DNA of 64,000 nt, taken from NCBI GenBank assembly GCA_027487835.1, contig JAIYCU010000029.1, positions 124,001 to 188,000 of the forward strand, written 5' to 3'. The notes below the pieces were generated by a model. It did not search any database. It saw only the letters and a list, made by a program, of their open reading frames with translations, and was not told where the DNA came from. Shown in pieces: positions 17,954 to 28,680 of the stretch. A program made the translations under genes and the position numbers. Positions within the stretch are counted from its first letter, which is position 1. Every line of letters begins with the position of its first letter. Origin of the DNA: Bacteroidota bacterium (GTDB taxonomy: Bacteria; Bacteroidota; Bacteroidia; UKL13-3).

Positions 17954-18319
17954 CTAATCAATAGCCCATGCGTCAAATAAAGTATGGATATATTGGTTTT
18001 CTTCCAATTCCATTTTTTTATCTGCCATTACCACTTTCATGGCAAAAGAGATTAGGCTATTTCTTTCTTCATCTGAGCTCATTACATAAAATTGATGAGC
18101 CACTTCAGTAAAGTGATTAAGCAATTCTTCATTTGGACATGCCCTTAAGAAGGCTTGCTCCTTGATAATCTCAATAGGCTCATGAAAACTTTTTTCTAAG
18201 AAATCTAAGATAATTGAGCTTTCCGATTTTTGTATAGACCCATCAGCCAAGCTGAGTGTCATTAAGAGGTGGAATCCAGCCTCTGTCTTGTTCATTTTTG
18301 AGATAAACTGCGTTCTCAT
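17954..18319 (-). CDS. Small all-helical protein, TerB-like
   Basis: This 121-residue cytosolic protein has the acidic, helical pattern of TerB/TerB-like domains: LLMTLSLADGSIQKSE near the N-terminus and AMKVVMADKKMELEENQYI near the C-terminus form two similar helix-loop-helix units with conserved-looking Asp residues. TerB-like domains are linked to stress and membrane-associated complexes, but the role here is unknown. An internal ATG at 18295 is an alternative start. It is a single-gene unit. Confidence 0.65.
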   Translation of the reverse strand: MRTQFISKMNKTEAGFHLLMTLSLADGSIQKSESSIILDFLEKSFHEPIEIIKEQAFLRACPNEELLNHFTEVAHQFYVMSSDEERNSLISFAMKVVMADKKMELEENQYIHTLFDAWAID

Positions 18320-18402
18320 ACGAGTATTTATTCTTGGTAGAAAGGTAATTGAAATTCTTTTAATGCCAAATTTTAATGTTTTTTTTATTCTACTTGTTGC
18401 GC

Positions 18403-18433
18403 TTTGTAATTGTTAGTCACTGCTGTAAGTTTG
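18403..18433 (+). promoter_or_regulatory. Promoter of the cystathionine gamma-synthase/lyase gene
   Basis: TTTG (18403-18406), a 19-nt spacer and TAAGTTTG (18426-18433) match the Bacteroidota consensus exactly. Because it lies downstream of the in-frame codon at 18410, it favours the ATG at 18452 as the real start. Confidence 0.8.
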
Positions 18434-18451
18434 CTAAAATTTATTATTACA

Positions 18452-19594
18452 ATGAAATTTGCAACCAAAGCTATTCATGCTGGGCAAGAGCCTGATCCAA
18501 CAACAGGAGCCGTTATGACCCCAATTTATCAAACAAGTACTTACTGGCAAGAAAGTCCGGGTAAGCACAAAGGATATGCTTATGCAAGAGGCAAAAACCC
18601 AACACGTACCGCCTTAGAAAATTGCCTAGCTGCCTTAGAAAATGCCGCACATGGATTATGTTTTTCGAGTGGAATGGGTGCTACGGATGCCGTTTTTAGA
18701 CTCTTATTGCCAGGTGATGAAGTTATTACTGGGAATGATTTATATGGTGGTACTTATAGAATGTTTACCAAGATTTTTGAACCTATAGGGATTAAATTTC
18801 ACTTTATAGATTTGTCTGACCCAAACAATATAAAAAACTATATTAATTCGAATACTAAATTGATTTGGATTGAAACGCCTACCAATCCAACCATGCAAAT
18901 TGTAGATATTGAAGCTTGCGCCGATATTGCAAAGGCAAATAGTTTATTGCTAGCTGTTGATAATACTTTTGCTTCACCTTACTTGCAAAATCCTATCGAC
19001 CTAGGTGCTAATATTGTAATGCATAGTGTAACTAAATATTTGGGTGGACATAGCGACGTGGTAATGGGTGCACTTATTACAAATGATTCAGAACTATATA
19101 CCAAGTTAGCCTTTATCAATAATTCTTGTGGTGCAACACCAGGACCACAAGATTGCTTTTTGGTATTAAGAGGGATTAAAACCTTGCACTTAAGAATGAA
19201 GGCGCATTGCGAAAATGGCGAAAAAATAGCCCATTATTTAAAGCAACACCCAGCCATTGAAAAAGTCTATTGGCCTGGTTTTACCGATCATCCTAACCAT
19301 GCAATCGCTAAGAAACAAATGCGTGGATTTGGTGGGATGATTTCGATTGTTTTAAAGGGGGCAGATTTAGAAAAAACCTTTCGCATAGCATCTGCGTTTC
19401 ACATTTTTACCTTGGCTGAAAGCTTGGGTGGGGTAGAAAGTTTAATAAATCATCCTGCTACCATGACACATGCCTCCATACCTAAACCAGAAAGAGAAAA
19501 GGCTGGAGTGGTTGATAATTTATTGAGAATTAGCATAGGAGTTGAGGATATAGAAGACCTATTAGCAGATTTAGAAAAAGCCTTATCTGCCTGA
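18452..19594 (+). CDS. Trans-sulfuration PLP enzyme (cystathionine gamma-synthase/lyase)
   Basis: The product is a 380-residue Cys/Met-metabolism PLP-dependent enzyme. Visible are YARGKNPTRTALE near residue 44, the ring-stacking region in NDLYGGTYRMF, the cofactor-binding VDNTFASP and the Schiff-base lysine at about 195 in SVTKYLGGHSD. It ends in RISIGVEDIEDLL. Gamma-synthase and gamma-lyase (metB, metC or mccB) cannot be told apart reliably by eye, so I leave the symbol empty. The start at 18452 is supported by the promoter just upstream. A terminator follows. Confidence 0.92.
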   Translation: MKFATKAIHAGQEPDPTTGAVMTPIYQTSTYWQESPGKHKGYAYARGKNPTRTALENCLAALENAAHGLCFSSGMGATDAVFRLLLPGDEVITGNDLYGGTYRMFTKIFEPIGIKFHFIDLSDPNNIKNYINSNTKLIWIETPTNPTMQIVDIEACADIAKANSLLLAVDNTFASPYLQNPIDLGANIVMHSVTKYLGGHSDVVMGALITNDSELYTKLAFINNSCGATPGPQDCFLVLRGIKTLHLRMKAHCENGEKIAHYLKQHPAIEKVYWPGFTDHPNHAIAKKQMRGFGGMISIVLKGADLEKTFRIASAFHIFTLAESLGGVESLINHPATMTHASIPKPEREKAGVVDNLLRISIGVEDIEDLLADLEKALSA

Positions 19595-19632
19595 TTTTTA
19601 ACCTAAAATTAACTCTTAATTTTTACTTAAGG

Positions 19633-19664
19633 AAGCGAACTTTTAACGAGTTCGCTTTTTTTTT
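19633..19664 (+). terminator. Rho-independent terminator
   Basis: An 8-bp stem AAGCGAAC/GTTCGCTT (19633-19640, 19650-19657) is followed by a run of nine T. Confidence 0.85.
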
Positions 19665-19727
19665 ATGAAAAAATTACATTATTTGAATGTGATTTCTTTT
19701 CCAAAAAACTAAACAAACTAAACACCC

Positions 19728-22700
19728 ATGACAAATTATTACTTATCAAAACTTCTATCTCCGCATTCTGCCATTCGGAGGAAATTTGGTTCAGCAATGA
19801 TTGGAATATTTTTATTGTTTGTAGCCGTATTTGCTACTTACGAAGCAAATGCCCAATGCTACACACCGCCTAATTATTGTACGAATATTACGGCAACAAA
19901 TAATGCAAATTATCAAATGGGGATACAAAATGTAACCCTAGGTACTACAGCATTACCAACACAGATAAACAATACCACAGTAGGGGGCACAGGCACTCAG
20001 ATTTATTTTAATTTTACGAATTTAATTGCAAGGGCTTTAGCGGGGGATACTGTTTTTTATTCGATTAGGGTTGGAAATAGTAATAGTACAACTTTTAGAA
20101 TCTTTATAGATTACAATAATGACGGTACATTTGCCACAACAGCTCCTGAGCTTGTTTTTACTTCAGCGCAGGTTACAGCCAATGGGGTGGTTACTGGTAA
20201 TTTTGTATTGCCTTCAACATTGCCAGCGGGCGCATACAGATTTAGGGTAGCCAGCGATGGGTTAAATCAATTGCCTTCGCCTTGCGGACCAACCTTTTAT
20301 TCTGCAGAATATGAAGACTACACAATATTAGTACCTGCTGCAACCGCGGATTTAATAAGTGGTACCATTACCCAGCCTGCCTCTCCAATTGTTGGAAATA
20401 ATACGGTAGCATTCAATTTTACCAACTTATCTACGGTAACTATTACAAGCGTTGATATTTATTATCAATTAGGGACTAACACACCTGTTTCCCAATCTTT
20501 GTCTAGTTTAACAATTGCACCTGGTGCTTCCTATACCGCAACCTTTTCTACCCAAGTAAGTATTCCTTCTGTAGGTACTTACCTTTTGCGTACTTGGACA
20601 GATAATCCTAATTTGGTTGGAAATAATACACCTGCTAATGATACCATTTGTAGAAGTTTAGCTACATATTGTTCTGGGCCTTTAGCAGGTACATATACCA
20701 TTAATCCTGCTGGTTCAGGCGCAACTAACTTTAGAACTTTTGGTGCTGCCGATTCAGCTATCACTTCATGTGGTGTTTCTGCTCCTGTAGTATTTAATGT
20801 AACACCTGGCACCTATAATGAACAAGTTACATTTTTAGCCATTCCTGGCGCAAGTGCCACAAACAATGTAATATTTAATTGTGCTGGAAGTACCCTAGAA
20901 TTCAATTGTTCGGCAACCAATCCGGCGCTTATCCGATTTCAAGGGGCTAAGCATATTACTTTTGATAGTTTAACCATTCGTTCTACAAGTAATACTTTTG
21001 GTTGGGGTCTACACTTCTTGTTAAACGCCGACTCTAATACCTTTAAAAATGGTAGAATAGAAATTACAAACGTTACTTCAAGTAGTTCTAATAATTCAGC
21101 AGGTATAGTGTTTTCAAATAGCTTAACATCAGTGTTAACCTCTGGAAATAATGGTGCTGGAAATTTATTCTTAAATAATGTTATAAAAGGAAGTGCATCA
21201 AGTTTTGGACTTTATTATGGAATTGTTGGATTTCCTCAAAGTTCATCTGTAACCTATTCTGGTAATCAATTTATCAATAATAGAATTGAAGATTTTTTCC
21301 AGTTTGGTGTGTATTGGCAAAACGGAAATAGAACAGTATTTAGAGGCAACTATTTTACAAGAGCCACCAAAGTGCAGCAAACAACTGTTTATGCTTTTTA
21401 TCTTTCTTCTCAATCTAGGTTCGAAACCTTTGATAGAAATGAAATTGTAAATATGTTTGGCGGTTCTCCAACCTATACAGGAACATTTTTTGGTTGGTAT
21501 ATGATCAACTATTCAGGTGCTAATAATTCAACAGAGAGTAATATATTCACAAATAACTTACTTCATAAAATTAATGGTAATGGACCGCAATATGGTTTTT
21601 ACCTATTGACAAGTTTTAACAACCGTTTTTATAACAATACTTTGTTGTTTGACAATGTTAGCAATACTTCTACTACAGCGCAAACTTGGGGTTTATACTT
21701 CACAGGAGGTACTTCAACTTTTTCAGCTTTAGATTTTAGAAACAACCTTATTGCCATTACAAGAGGTGGCACAGGTCAGAAATTAGCATTAAATATTACA
21801 GGGAGTTGGCTTACAGGCGCTACTGTAAATAGAAATGCTTATTTTGGAAGTGCAACAAATTATAATTTAGCAAACTATCTAGGTGTTAATTATGCAGGTT
21901 TGACCCAATGGAGAGCTGCACTTACAGTGGCTGATCAGCAAAGTATTGAAGTGTCTCCAAATTTTACCAATCCAGTTGCGAACGTTTATTCACCAAGGGA
22001 TGGAGCCTATAATGGAAGTGGCGATACTACTTTACTTTCAATAGTTCCAGTAGATTTTACAGGTGCTAGCAGGGTAAACCCAATGGATATTGGTGCTTGG
22101 GAAGCCTCACCAGTGGCTGTTGATGGTGCCATGGCAGAGATTGTAGTTCCTACTGCACCTTATGCGGCAGGTTTGCAAAATATCAATGTAAAAATTAGAA
22201 ATGCTGGTGTTAATGCCATTGACAGTGCAATGATTAATTGGACTTTGAATGGAGTACCTCAATTACCGGTAATGTACACAGGTCCATTAGCAGGTGGAGC
22301 AGTTTCAAGTAATATATTATTAGGCAGTGTAAATTTAACTGTAAACACCTTATTCAATATTACTGCAACCATAGGAAATGTGAATGGTAGCCCAGATCCA
22401 AATCCAGATAATAATTCATTGTCAAGAATTACTGCACCGGCATCATTTGGTACCTTAACCATCAATTCTACTGGTACAGGTGCAGGCGTTTTCCAAAACT
22501 TTACAAATGTTGCAACCTTGCTATCTATAGGCGGTGTTTCGGGTCCTGTTACCATTAACGTGGTTTCGGGTTCAGGCCCTTATACAGAGCAAGTTTTCTT
22601 TAATGCAATTCCTGGTGTAAGCGCAACAAATACTATCAATGTAAATGGTAATGCAAATACACTTCAATTCAATAATTTAGATCCATCAAATATTGGGATT

Positions 22701-25700
22701 TTGAATTTAATAGGTGCAGATTACATGACTTTTGATAATCTTTCTATTAGGTCATTAAACGCATCATATGGAATTGGGGTTATTTTTACAGCAGGTGCAG
22801 ATTTCAACAAAATTCTAAATAGCACCATAGATATTGGCTCAGTAACAGGTAGCTCACTATCTGCGGGTATTGCCTTCACAGGAAGTTTAGGTAACGCTAC
22901 CACTGCTGGTGTAAATGGTACTAATAACCTAATTGCCAATAACCAAATCATCGGAAATTCTACAGGCGGTCCTTATTATGGTATTGCCTATCAACCACAA
23001 GCGGTAAATAATGGCGTAAACACGTTTAATGTTTTTAGAAATAATGCATTGAGAGATTTTACGGTGTTTGGATTTTATGTAGCATATAGCGCGGGTACAA
23101 CCTATTCTGGAAATGTAATTTCTCGTCCTACCAAAGCCTCACCTACAACTTTCTATGGTTTTTATATGGTTAATAGTGTTAATCAAGATACAATCGAAAA
23201 CAACATTATCAAACAACCTTATCAGGCCTTACAAACTACAACTGGTACATTTTATGGCTATTACTTAATTGCAACAAACACGCAAACAGGACGTCCAAAT
23301 ATTTTCCGTAATAACCAAATGTATGATATTAAATTTAATGGTACCATTTATGGATTTTATCAATTGAGTGCTAGTAACCTAAGATTGTTAAACAATATTT
23401 TTGTGGTAGATCATCCTACTGCCACTTCAACTAGTGTTACATATTTATATTACAACTCGGGTACGCCAACTACCACAACCATTAGAAACAATATTTGGTT
23501 CTTAAATAGAGGTGGTTCAGGCGCAAAGTACATTTACTACCTAGCCACTACTGGGGCAGGTTATGTAATTAATAATAATGTAGTTCACTTAAAACAAACT
23601 GGTACCAATAATTTTGTAGGTTTCCATGCTGCAAATGTGAATACGTTTACTGCTTGGAAAGCTGTAAATTCAAGCGCCTATGATCAAAATAGTGTGGATG
23701 CAGATCCTCAATTTAGGTTGTCTGTAGGTCCAGAATATTACATGCCTGGCAGCGATTCTGTAAATAATGTTGGTTTTGTAACTGCTGATGTGCCAAGAGA
23801 TGTTACGGGTGCACTTAGAAGCACTACAACGCCAGATGCAGGTGTTTATGAATTTGGTGTATTTGGAGATGATGCAGGTTTAACCCGCGTTACTGCCCCA
23901 ATAAATCCAATTGGTTTAGGGGTGCAAAATGTAGATGTAGTGCTAAAGAATTTTGGTACTAATACACTTACTACCTCATTTATTAATTGGACAGTGAATG
24001 ATTCATTGCAATCGCCAAACCTTTGGAATGGGTCATTGGCAAAAAATGATACAGCCATTACATCGGCTGGTACCTACAATTTTGTTAACCCAGGATTATA
24101 CAGAATTAAAGCTTGGTCTTCTTTGCCAAACTCGGCCGCAGATAGCTTCCCAATTAATGATACAGTTAGGGTAACGGTTTGTACAGCCCTTGCTGGCAAT
24201 CTATTTGTAAATGCAACCGTTCCAACCAATGACTCTACGTTCAATAGCATTGCAGCGGTTAGCCAAGTTTTACAAACCTGTGGTGTAAATGCACCTGTTG
24301 TAGTAAATATTGCCCCAGGTACTTATAATGGTGCTTTAACTTTTATCGGCAAAATTCCAGGTTCTTCACCAATAAATACAATTACGTTTAGAGGCCTAGA
24401 TTCTGCTACTACTAAAATTGTTCACAGTGCATCTGGCCAAAGAGCAACCATTCTATTGGATGGCGCTAAATATTTAATATTTAGAAACCTAACAATAGAA
24501 TCAAGTGCATTATCTGGCGGTGGTTATGGAGTTTTATTTACCAATAGCGCAGATAGTAACAGCATTATTCGTTCTACGATTAGAGTAGCTCAATTAACCA
24601 CAGGCTTTACAACCTTTGCAGGCGTTGCTTCTAGTGGTAACGTTTTGAACCTAAACACTGCAGGTAATAATGGTAATGTTTTATTGGTAGACAGTTGCAC
24701 AATTATTGGAGGTTATTATGGTGTGAACTTCTTTAATAACACCACTACTAAGTCTGTTGGAAATGTGGTTAGAAATACAAACTTTATCAATTCATTTTAT
24801 TATGGAGTTTACGCCTATGCCCAAAACGGAATCATAGCAACCAGAAATAGAATTACAGGCTCAGGAAATGGTATCAATACTTTTGCTTGCCCATTGTATT
24901 TTGTTTTTTGTGATAATGGTATCAATGTAACTAAAAATCAATGTAGTAACCAATTAGGTGGATACGGAATTTTTTTAAGTCAAAACAATGGAACTTTAAG
25001 CAATAGAAATGTGATTGCGAATAACATGTTCCAATTGGGAGCCATAACCTATACTACCTACGGTATTTATGATGCTGGAAATAATTACACTGATATAGCG
25101 CATAATTCAGTGCATAACACTTCTGGAGATGCAAGTTATGTGAGTTGTGCAGTGTATTTAAATTATAACAACACTTTAACCTCTTCCAACTTAAGAATGG
25201 TTAATAATGTGTTTTCTGCTCCTAATGGTGCAATGGCATCGTGGATTCCATCTACTGGATCACTTTCTACCAGTTCGATTTTGGCAAATAATAATGTTTA
25301 CTTCTCAACATCAACCTATCCTTACAGAATCGTAAACACAATTTACCAAGCCCTTCCAAATTATGTTACAGCTATGGCCGTATTTGTTCCAGGCTTAGAT
25401 TCTTTAAGTATTTGGACAAATCCAAGCTTCCTTTCCACAACAAATTTGCGTTCTATTAATCCTCAGTTAGATTCTATTGGTATGCCAATCGCAACTGTGG
25501 TTGATGACATTGATGGTGTTTCAAGAAGTACAGTTGCCCCTGATGCAGGTGTAAATGAATTTGCTAAACCAAATGATGATGCTGGGGTTATTGCAATTTT
25601 ACAACCTTCTCAACCTACAATTGCTGGCTTAACTAATGTTCGAGTGGTAGTTAGAAACTTTGGTGTTAGTACCATAACCTCACTAAATGTTCATTACACA

Positions 25701-28349
25701 GGTGGAGGTGCGCCAGTTACTAGAGCCATTACAACATCAATTTTACCAGGCGCTACTGATACTGTTTTATTCGACAGCACAAGTGGGCCAAGTAGCTCAG
25801 ATCAAAGGTTTAATTTCACGGGTGCTAGTATTAACTTTAAAGCTTATACCTCACAACCAAATGCGGTAGTTGATCTTCAAAATCTGAATGATACTACCTT
25901 TATAAGTATTTGTGGGGCATTGGTAGGTACTTATACCATTAATCCGGCAGGCTCAGGAACAAGTAACTTCTTGTCAATCGGTGATGCAATTAATAGGTTA
26001 ACTTGTGGTGGCGTTGCTGGTAATGTAATATTCAATATTGCTTCTGGAACTTATACAGGGCAATTTGACCTAACACCAATTGCAGGAACAAATGATACTT
26101 CGAGAGTTATTTTCCGCTCACAAACAGGTAATCCTGCAAATGTGATAATTACCTCTTCAACTGCAACCGCAGGTGACAATTTCACGGTTCGTTTAAGAGG
26201 TGTTTCTTTTGCATCTTTCTTAAATGTTACCATTAGAAATACCAATCCAACAAATGGTAGGGTGTTTTCAATCAATAAATGGACTCCAACCAATACCAAT
26301 ACAAATAATCTAATCATAAGAAATTGTATTCTAGAAGGTATTACCACCACTAGTACAAGTGATTTATTGGCTATTATCTATGGTCCAAATGGAGATAATG
26401 CAACAAATATTCGCATTGTTAACAACCAAATACGCCAAGGTTCTTATGGAGTTTGGATGGGTGGTCAAAATGTCATTAACCAATTTACACCTGGTTTAGA
26501 AATTGACTCAAATAATTTTGTTCAACCATACTGGGCTTCTATCAATTTAACGAGCAGAAATGAAACCAAGATTAGAAATAATTTCTTTGATGGAAATACA
26601 ACTCAAGGTTATTATGGTATCTATATGGTAAGTATTTCAGGTAATACCGAGGTAAGTAGAAATAATTTTCAATTGCCATTTTCAACTTATGGTATCTACA
26701 TTTCACAAAATGGATACTATGGAGAAACAGGGGTAGCGCATATTAAGAATAACGTTATTAATATGTTGTCAACTAACACCCAGTATGGTATTGCTTTGTT
26801 TAATACTTCTTCTACTTACACCATGAATAATACAATTAGGTTGAATACTTCTTCGACTTCTTTTGCTTATTATTATGCAGGGCACTCAACTAATCCATCT
26901 ATACCGCAGGTTACAGCTTCAAATAACGTAAGGTTATTTAATAATATCCTTTGGTCGAATAATGGTTATGCAGCTTATTATGCAAACTTCCAAGCAATAA
27001 CTGGTACTTTACAATCAGATAATAACTTGTATTATACAGGTGGTACTAATCTTATTTTTTCTAATGGCTTAAATTATACACCTGCTAGTTTCTTAACCTT
27101 TAGAAATGCACTCTATGCTGGATCTGATAGAAGGTCATTAAGTTCAAATATCAATTTTGCTTCTAGTAGCAATTTATTGCCATCACTTACTGCCTCAAAT
27201 GCTTGGGCTGCTAATGGCCGTGGTGTTCAAACTACTTTTGTTACCAATGATTTTACAGGTGCAAATAGAAGCACAATGGTAGCAACAGGTGCAACAGATA
27301 TTGGAGCATTTGAGTTTACACCTACTTCTACACCGCCAGCAGTTGCATTTACAGGCTCTATAGGCGGCGGAAATACGCAGCACATGGTAGTGTTTGGTGA
27401 CACCATTGGTAAAATTGTATGGGGCTTTACAGGTACAGTGCCAAGCGCTATGTCTGCAACCTATCATACAGGTGCAATCATTAGTAATCCAACCAATACA
27501 GGCACTATAACTGGTGCTCATTATATGGATGTATTCTGGAGAATCAATGCCACTGGAGGTTCATTCTATAATTATGATTTGACCCTAAACTTTGATCCAA
27601 ATATGTTGGGTACTGTTCCTTTTATGTCTGATTTAAAATTAGCTAAAAAACCTACAGGTACTGGCTACTGGACACATTATGGCTCAACTGCTACTGCAGT
27701 TGATACTTTAGCCTTTACTTTTGGGGTTAATGGTTTATCTGATTTCTCAGATTTTACCGGAACTTCAGATATCTCTCCATTACCTGTTGTATTAGGAAAC
27801 TTTGAAGCAGTTAAGGAAGGTGAAGCTAGCGCTGGTTTATATTGGAATACAGTTTCAGAAAAGAACAGCAGCCATTTCATAATCGAAAGAGCAAGTGAGT
27901 ATGGTAAGTTTGAACCAATTGAAAAGCTAAAAGCTGCTGGCAATAGCCAGAAAATGCTTAACTATCAATTTAATGATAAGAATGTAGCAGAAGTACTTAA
28001 TACAAATACTGTATTCTATCGTCTAAAAATGGTAGATCAAGACGGTTCATTTGAATATAGTGCCGTTAAAACAGTTTATTTTGGTAAAGATGCAGAAACA
28101 GATGTTACTTTATATCCTGTGCCATTTAACAACGAGATTTCAATTTTCATTGCATCAAATGATGCGCTTAAAGGAAATATCGAAGTGTTAAATTTAATGG
28201 GTACTGTTTGTTATAAAACTAGCTATACAGTTAAAGCAGGTGGTGAAAACATCAGCTTAACAGAACTAGCTAAATTATCTGCTGGGGTTTACCTAGTAAG
28301 AGTTCAAATTAACAACGAATGGGTAGTTAGAAAAGTAATTAAAGACTAA
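19728..28349 (+). CDS. Giant modular beta-helix protein with T9SS type A sorting domain
   Basis: The 2873-residue secreted protein starts with a long signal peptide (hydrophobic core near residues 24-38, ending YEANAQ). A GEVED-like domain follows at about 100-200 (RIFIDYNNDGTF, EYEDYTI). Four similar modules of about 570-585 residues then begin near residues 320, 904, 1484 and 2062 with GTYTINPAGSG-type motifs. Each continues into Asn-rich parallel beta-helix repeats (FRNNxxY, GIYxxG). The linkers between modules look CARDB-like (VVVRNFGVSTI). After a fibronectin-like region (FYRLKMVDQDGSFEYSAVK), the last 80 residues form a T9SS type A sorting domain (LYPVPFNN, LSAGVYLVRV, RKVIKD). It is probably a surface adhesin or glycan-binding protein. 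Confidence 0.93.
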   Translation: MTNYYLSKLLSPHSAIRRKFGSAMIGIFLLFVAVFATYEANAQCYTPPNYCTNITATNNANYQMGIQNVTLGTTALPTQINNTTVGGTGTQIYFNFTNLIARALAGDTVFYSIRVGNSNSTTFRIFIDYNNDGTFATTAPELVFTSAQVTANGVVTGNFVLPSTLPAGAYRFRVASDGLNQLPSPCGPTFYSAEYEDYTILVPAATADLISGTITQPASPIVGNNTVAFNFTNLSTVTITSVDIYYQLGTNTPVSQSLSSLTIAPGASYTATFSTQVSIPSVGTYLLRTWTDNPNLVGNNTPANDTICRSLATYCSGPLAGTYTINPAGSGATNFRTFGAADSAITSCGVSAPVVFNVTPGTYNEQVTFLAIPGASATNNVIFNCAGSTLEFNCSATNPALIRFQGAKHITFDSLTIRSTSNTFGWGLHFLLNADSNTFKNGRIEITNVTSSSSNNSAGIVFSNSLTSVLTSGNNGAGNLFLNNVIKGSASSFGLYYGIVGFPQSSSVTYSGNQFINNRIEDFFQFGVYWQNGNRTVFRGNYFTRATKVQQTTVYAFYLSSQSRFETFDRNEIVNMFGGSPTYTGTFFGWYMINYSGANNSTESNIFTNNLLHKINGNGPQYGFYLLTSFNNRFYNNTLLFDNVSNTSTTAQTWGLYFTGGTSTFSALDFRNNLIAITRGGTGQKLALNITGSWLTGATVNRNAYFGSATNYNLANYLGVNYAGLTQWRAALTVADQQSIEVSPNFTNPVANVYSPRDGAYNGSGDTTLLSIVPVDFTGASRVNPMDIGAWEASPVAVDGAMAEIVVPTAPYAAGLQNINVKIRNAGVNAIDSAMINWTLNGVPQLPVMYTGPLAGGAVSSNILLGSVNLTVNTLFNITATIGNVNGSPDPNPDNNSLSRITAPASFGTLTINSTGTGAGVFQNFTNVATLLSIGGVSGPVTINVVSGSGPYTEQVFFNAIPGVSATNTINVNGNANTLQFNNLDPSNIGILNLIGADYMTFDNLSIRSLNASYGIGVIFTAGADFNKILNSTIDIGSVTGSSLSAGIAFTGSLGNATTAGVNGTNNLIANNQIIGNSTGGPYYGIAYQPQAVNNGVNTFNVFRNNALRDFTVFGFYVAYSAGTTYSGNVISRPTKASPTTFYGFYMVNSVNQDTIENNIIKQPYQALQTTTGTFYGYYLIATNTQTGRPNIFRNNQMYDIKFNGTIYGFYQLSASNLRLLNNIFVVDHPTATSTSVTYLYYNSGTPTTTTIRNNIWFLNRGGSGAKYIYYLATTGAGYVINNNVVHLKQTGTNNFVGFHAANVNTFTAWKAVNSSAYDQNSVDADPQFRLSVGPEYYMPGSDSVNNVGFVTADVPRDVTGALRSTTTPDAGVYEFGVFGDDAGLTRVTAPINPIGLGVQNVDVVLKNFGTNTLTTSFINWTVNDSLQSPNLWNGSLAKNDTAITSAGTYNFVNPGLYRIKAWSSLPNSAADSFPINDTVRVTVCTALAGNLFVNATVPTNDSTFNSIAAVSQVLQTCGVNAPVVVNIAPGTYNGALTFIGKIPGSSPINTITFRGLDSATTKIVHSASGQRATILLDGAKYLIFRNLTIESSALSGGGYGVLFTNSADSNSIIRSTIRVAQLTTGFTTFAGVASSGNVLNLNTAGNNGNVLLVDSCTIIGGYYGVNFFNNTTTKSVGNVVRNTNFINSFYYGVYAYAQNGIIATRNRITGSGNGINTFACPLYFVFCDNGINVTKNQCSNQLGGYGIFLSQNNGTLSNRNVIANNMFQLGAITYTTYGIYDAGNNYTDIAHNSVHNTSGDASYVSCAVYLNYNNTLTSSNLRMVNNVFSAPNGAMASWIPSTGSLSTSSILANNNVYFSTSTYPYRIVNTIYQALPNYVTAMAVFVPGLDSLSIWTNPSFLSTTNLRSINPQLDSIGMPIATVVDDIDGVSRSTVAPDAGVNEFAKPNDDAGVIAILQPSQPTIAGLTNVRVVVRNFGVSTITSLNVHYTGGGAPVTRAITTSILPGATDTVLFDSTSGPSSSDQRFNFTGASINFKAYTSQPNAVVDLQNLNDTTFISICGALVGTYTINPAGSGTSNFLSIGDAINRLTCGGVAGNVIFNIASGTYTGQFDLTPIAGTNDTSRVIFRSQTGNPANVIITSSTATAGDNFTVRLRGVSFASFLNVTIRNTNPTNGRVFSINKWTPTNTNTNNLIIRNCILEGITTTSTSDLLAIIYGPNGDNATNIRIVNNQIRQGSYGVWMGGQNVINQFTPGLEIDSNNFVQPYWASINLTSRNETKIRNNFFDGNTTQGYYGIYMVSISGNTEVSRNNFQLPFSTYGIYISQNGYYGETGVAHIKNNVINMLSTNTQYGIALFNTSSTYTMNNTIRLNTSSTSFAYYYAGHSTNPSIPQVTASNNVRLFNNILWSNNGYAAYYANFQAITGTLQSDNNLYYTGGTNLIFSNGLNYTPASFLTFRNALYAGSDRRSLSSNINFASSSNLLPSLTASNAWAANGRGVQTTFVTNDFTGANRSTMVATGATDIGAFEFTPTSTPPAVAFTGSIGGGNTQHMVVFGDTIGKIVWGFTGTVPSAMSATYHTGAIISNPTNTGTITGAHYMDVFWRINATGGSFYNYDLTLNFDPNMLGTVPFMSDLKLAKKPTGTGYWTHYGSTATAVDTLAFTFGVNGLSDFSDFTGTSDISPLPVVLGNFEAVKEGEASAGLYWNTVSEKNSSHFIIERASEYGKFEPIEKLKAAGNSQKMLNYQFNDKNVAEVLNTNTVFYRLKMVDQDGSFEYSAVKTVYFGKDAETDVTLYPVPFNNEISIFIASNDALKGNIEVLNLMGTVCYKTSYTVKAGGENISLTELAKLSAGVYLVRVQINNEWVVRKVIKD

Positions 28350-28373
28350 TTCGTATTTGCAATAGTTTGCTTC

Positions 28374-28410
28374 AACAGTGGGGCGGCCGAAGGCCGCCCC
28401 ACTGTTTTGT
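28374..28410 (+). terminator. GC-rich terminator of the giant gene
   Basis: A perfect 15-bp stem (28374-28388 with 28392-28406), loop GAA, is followed by TTTTGTTTT. The stem is very GC-rich compared with its AT-rich surroundings. Confidence 0.92.
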
Positions 28411-28501
28411 TTTACTGCCATGCCATTTACTTAATCGCTTTGATATTCTCATTGATTTCATGATAATATGTCATTGTTGGGTTGGAGTTTTAACAAAATC
28501 A

Positions 28502-28680
28502 CATCAATGGAAAAATAATGTGCTTCAGCATAGAAGCAAAATGCTTTGCCTTTTTCTTCTTTTGCTTCAAGCTAATAACAGATTAAATCTATTTACACTT
28601 AATTTAAGTCGTCTATAGATTGAAATTAAATCTTTGTAAACTGCTTTTGCTTCTCACTTGAACTGAATTGCTTTTATATT
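28502..28680 (-). repeat. Dispersed ~180-bp repeat, copy B (inverted relative to copy A)
   Basis: Its reverse complement aligns with 10893-11071 from end to end. Long identical words include TTCAAGTGAGAAGCAAAAGC and GATTTAATTTCAATCTAT. It fills most of the 28350-28771 spacer, which otherwise contains only two terminators and one dispersed-motif copy. Confidence 0.85.

Noticed and set aside
27195-27521. A Cys-rich 108-codon frame antisense to the giant gene.
   Set aside because: The cysteines come from reversed Gly/Thr/Ala codons (GGT, ACA, GCA) of the repeat protein.
19728-28349. The repeats of the giant gene as a CRISPR-like or tandem DNA repeat array.
   Set aside because: The similarity is at protein level with a 1.7-kb period; there are no short direct repeats with spacers.
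28367-28618. An 83-codon frame after the giant gene.
   Set aside because: It runs through the GC-rich terminator and into repeat copy B, and it has no recognisable protein features.
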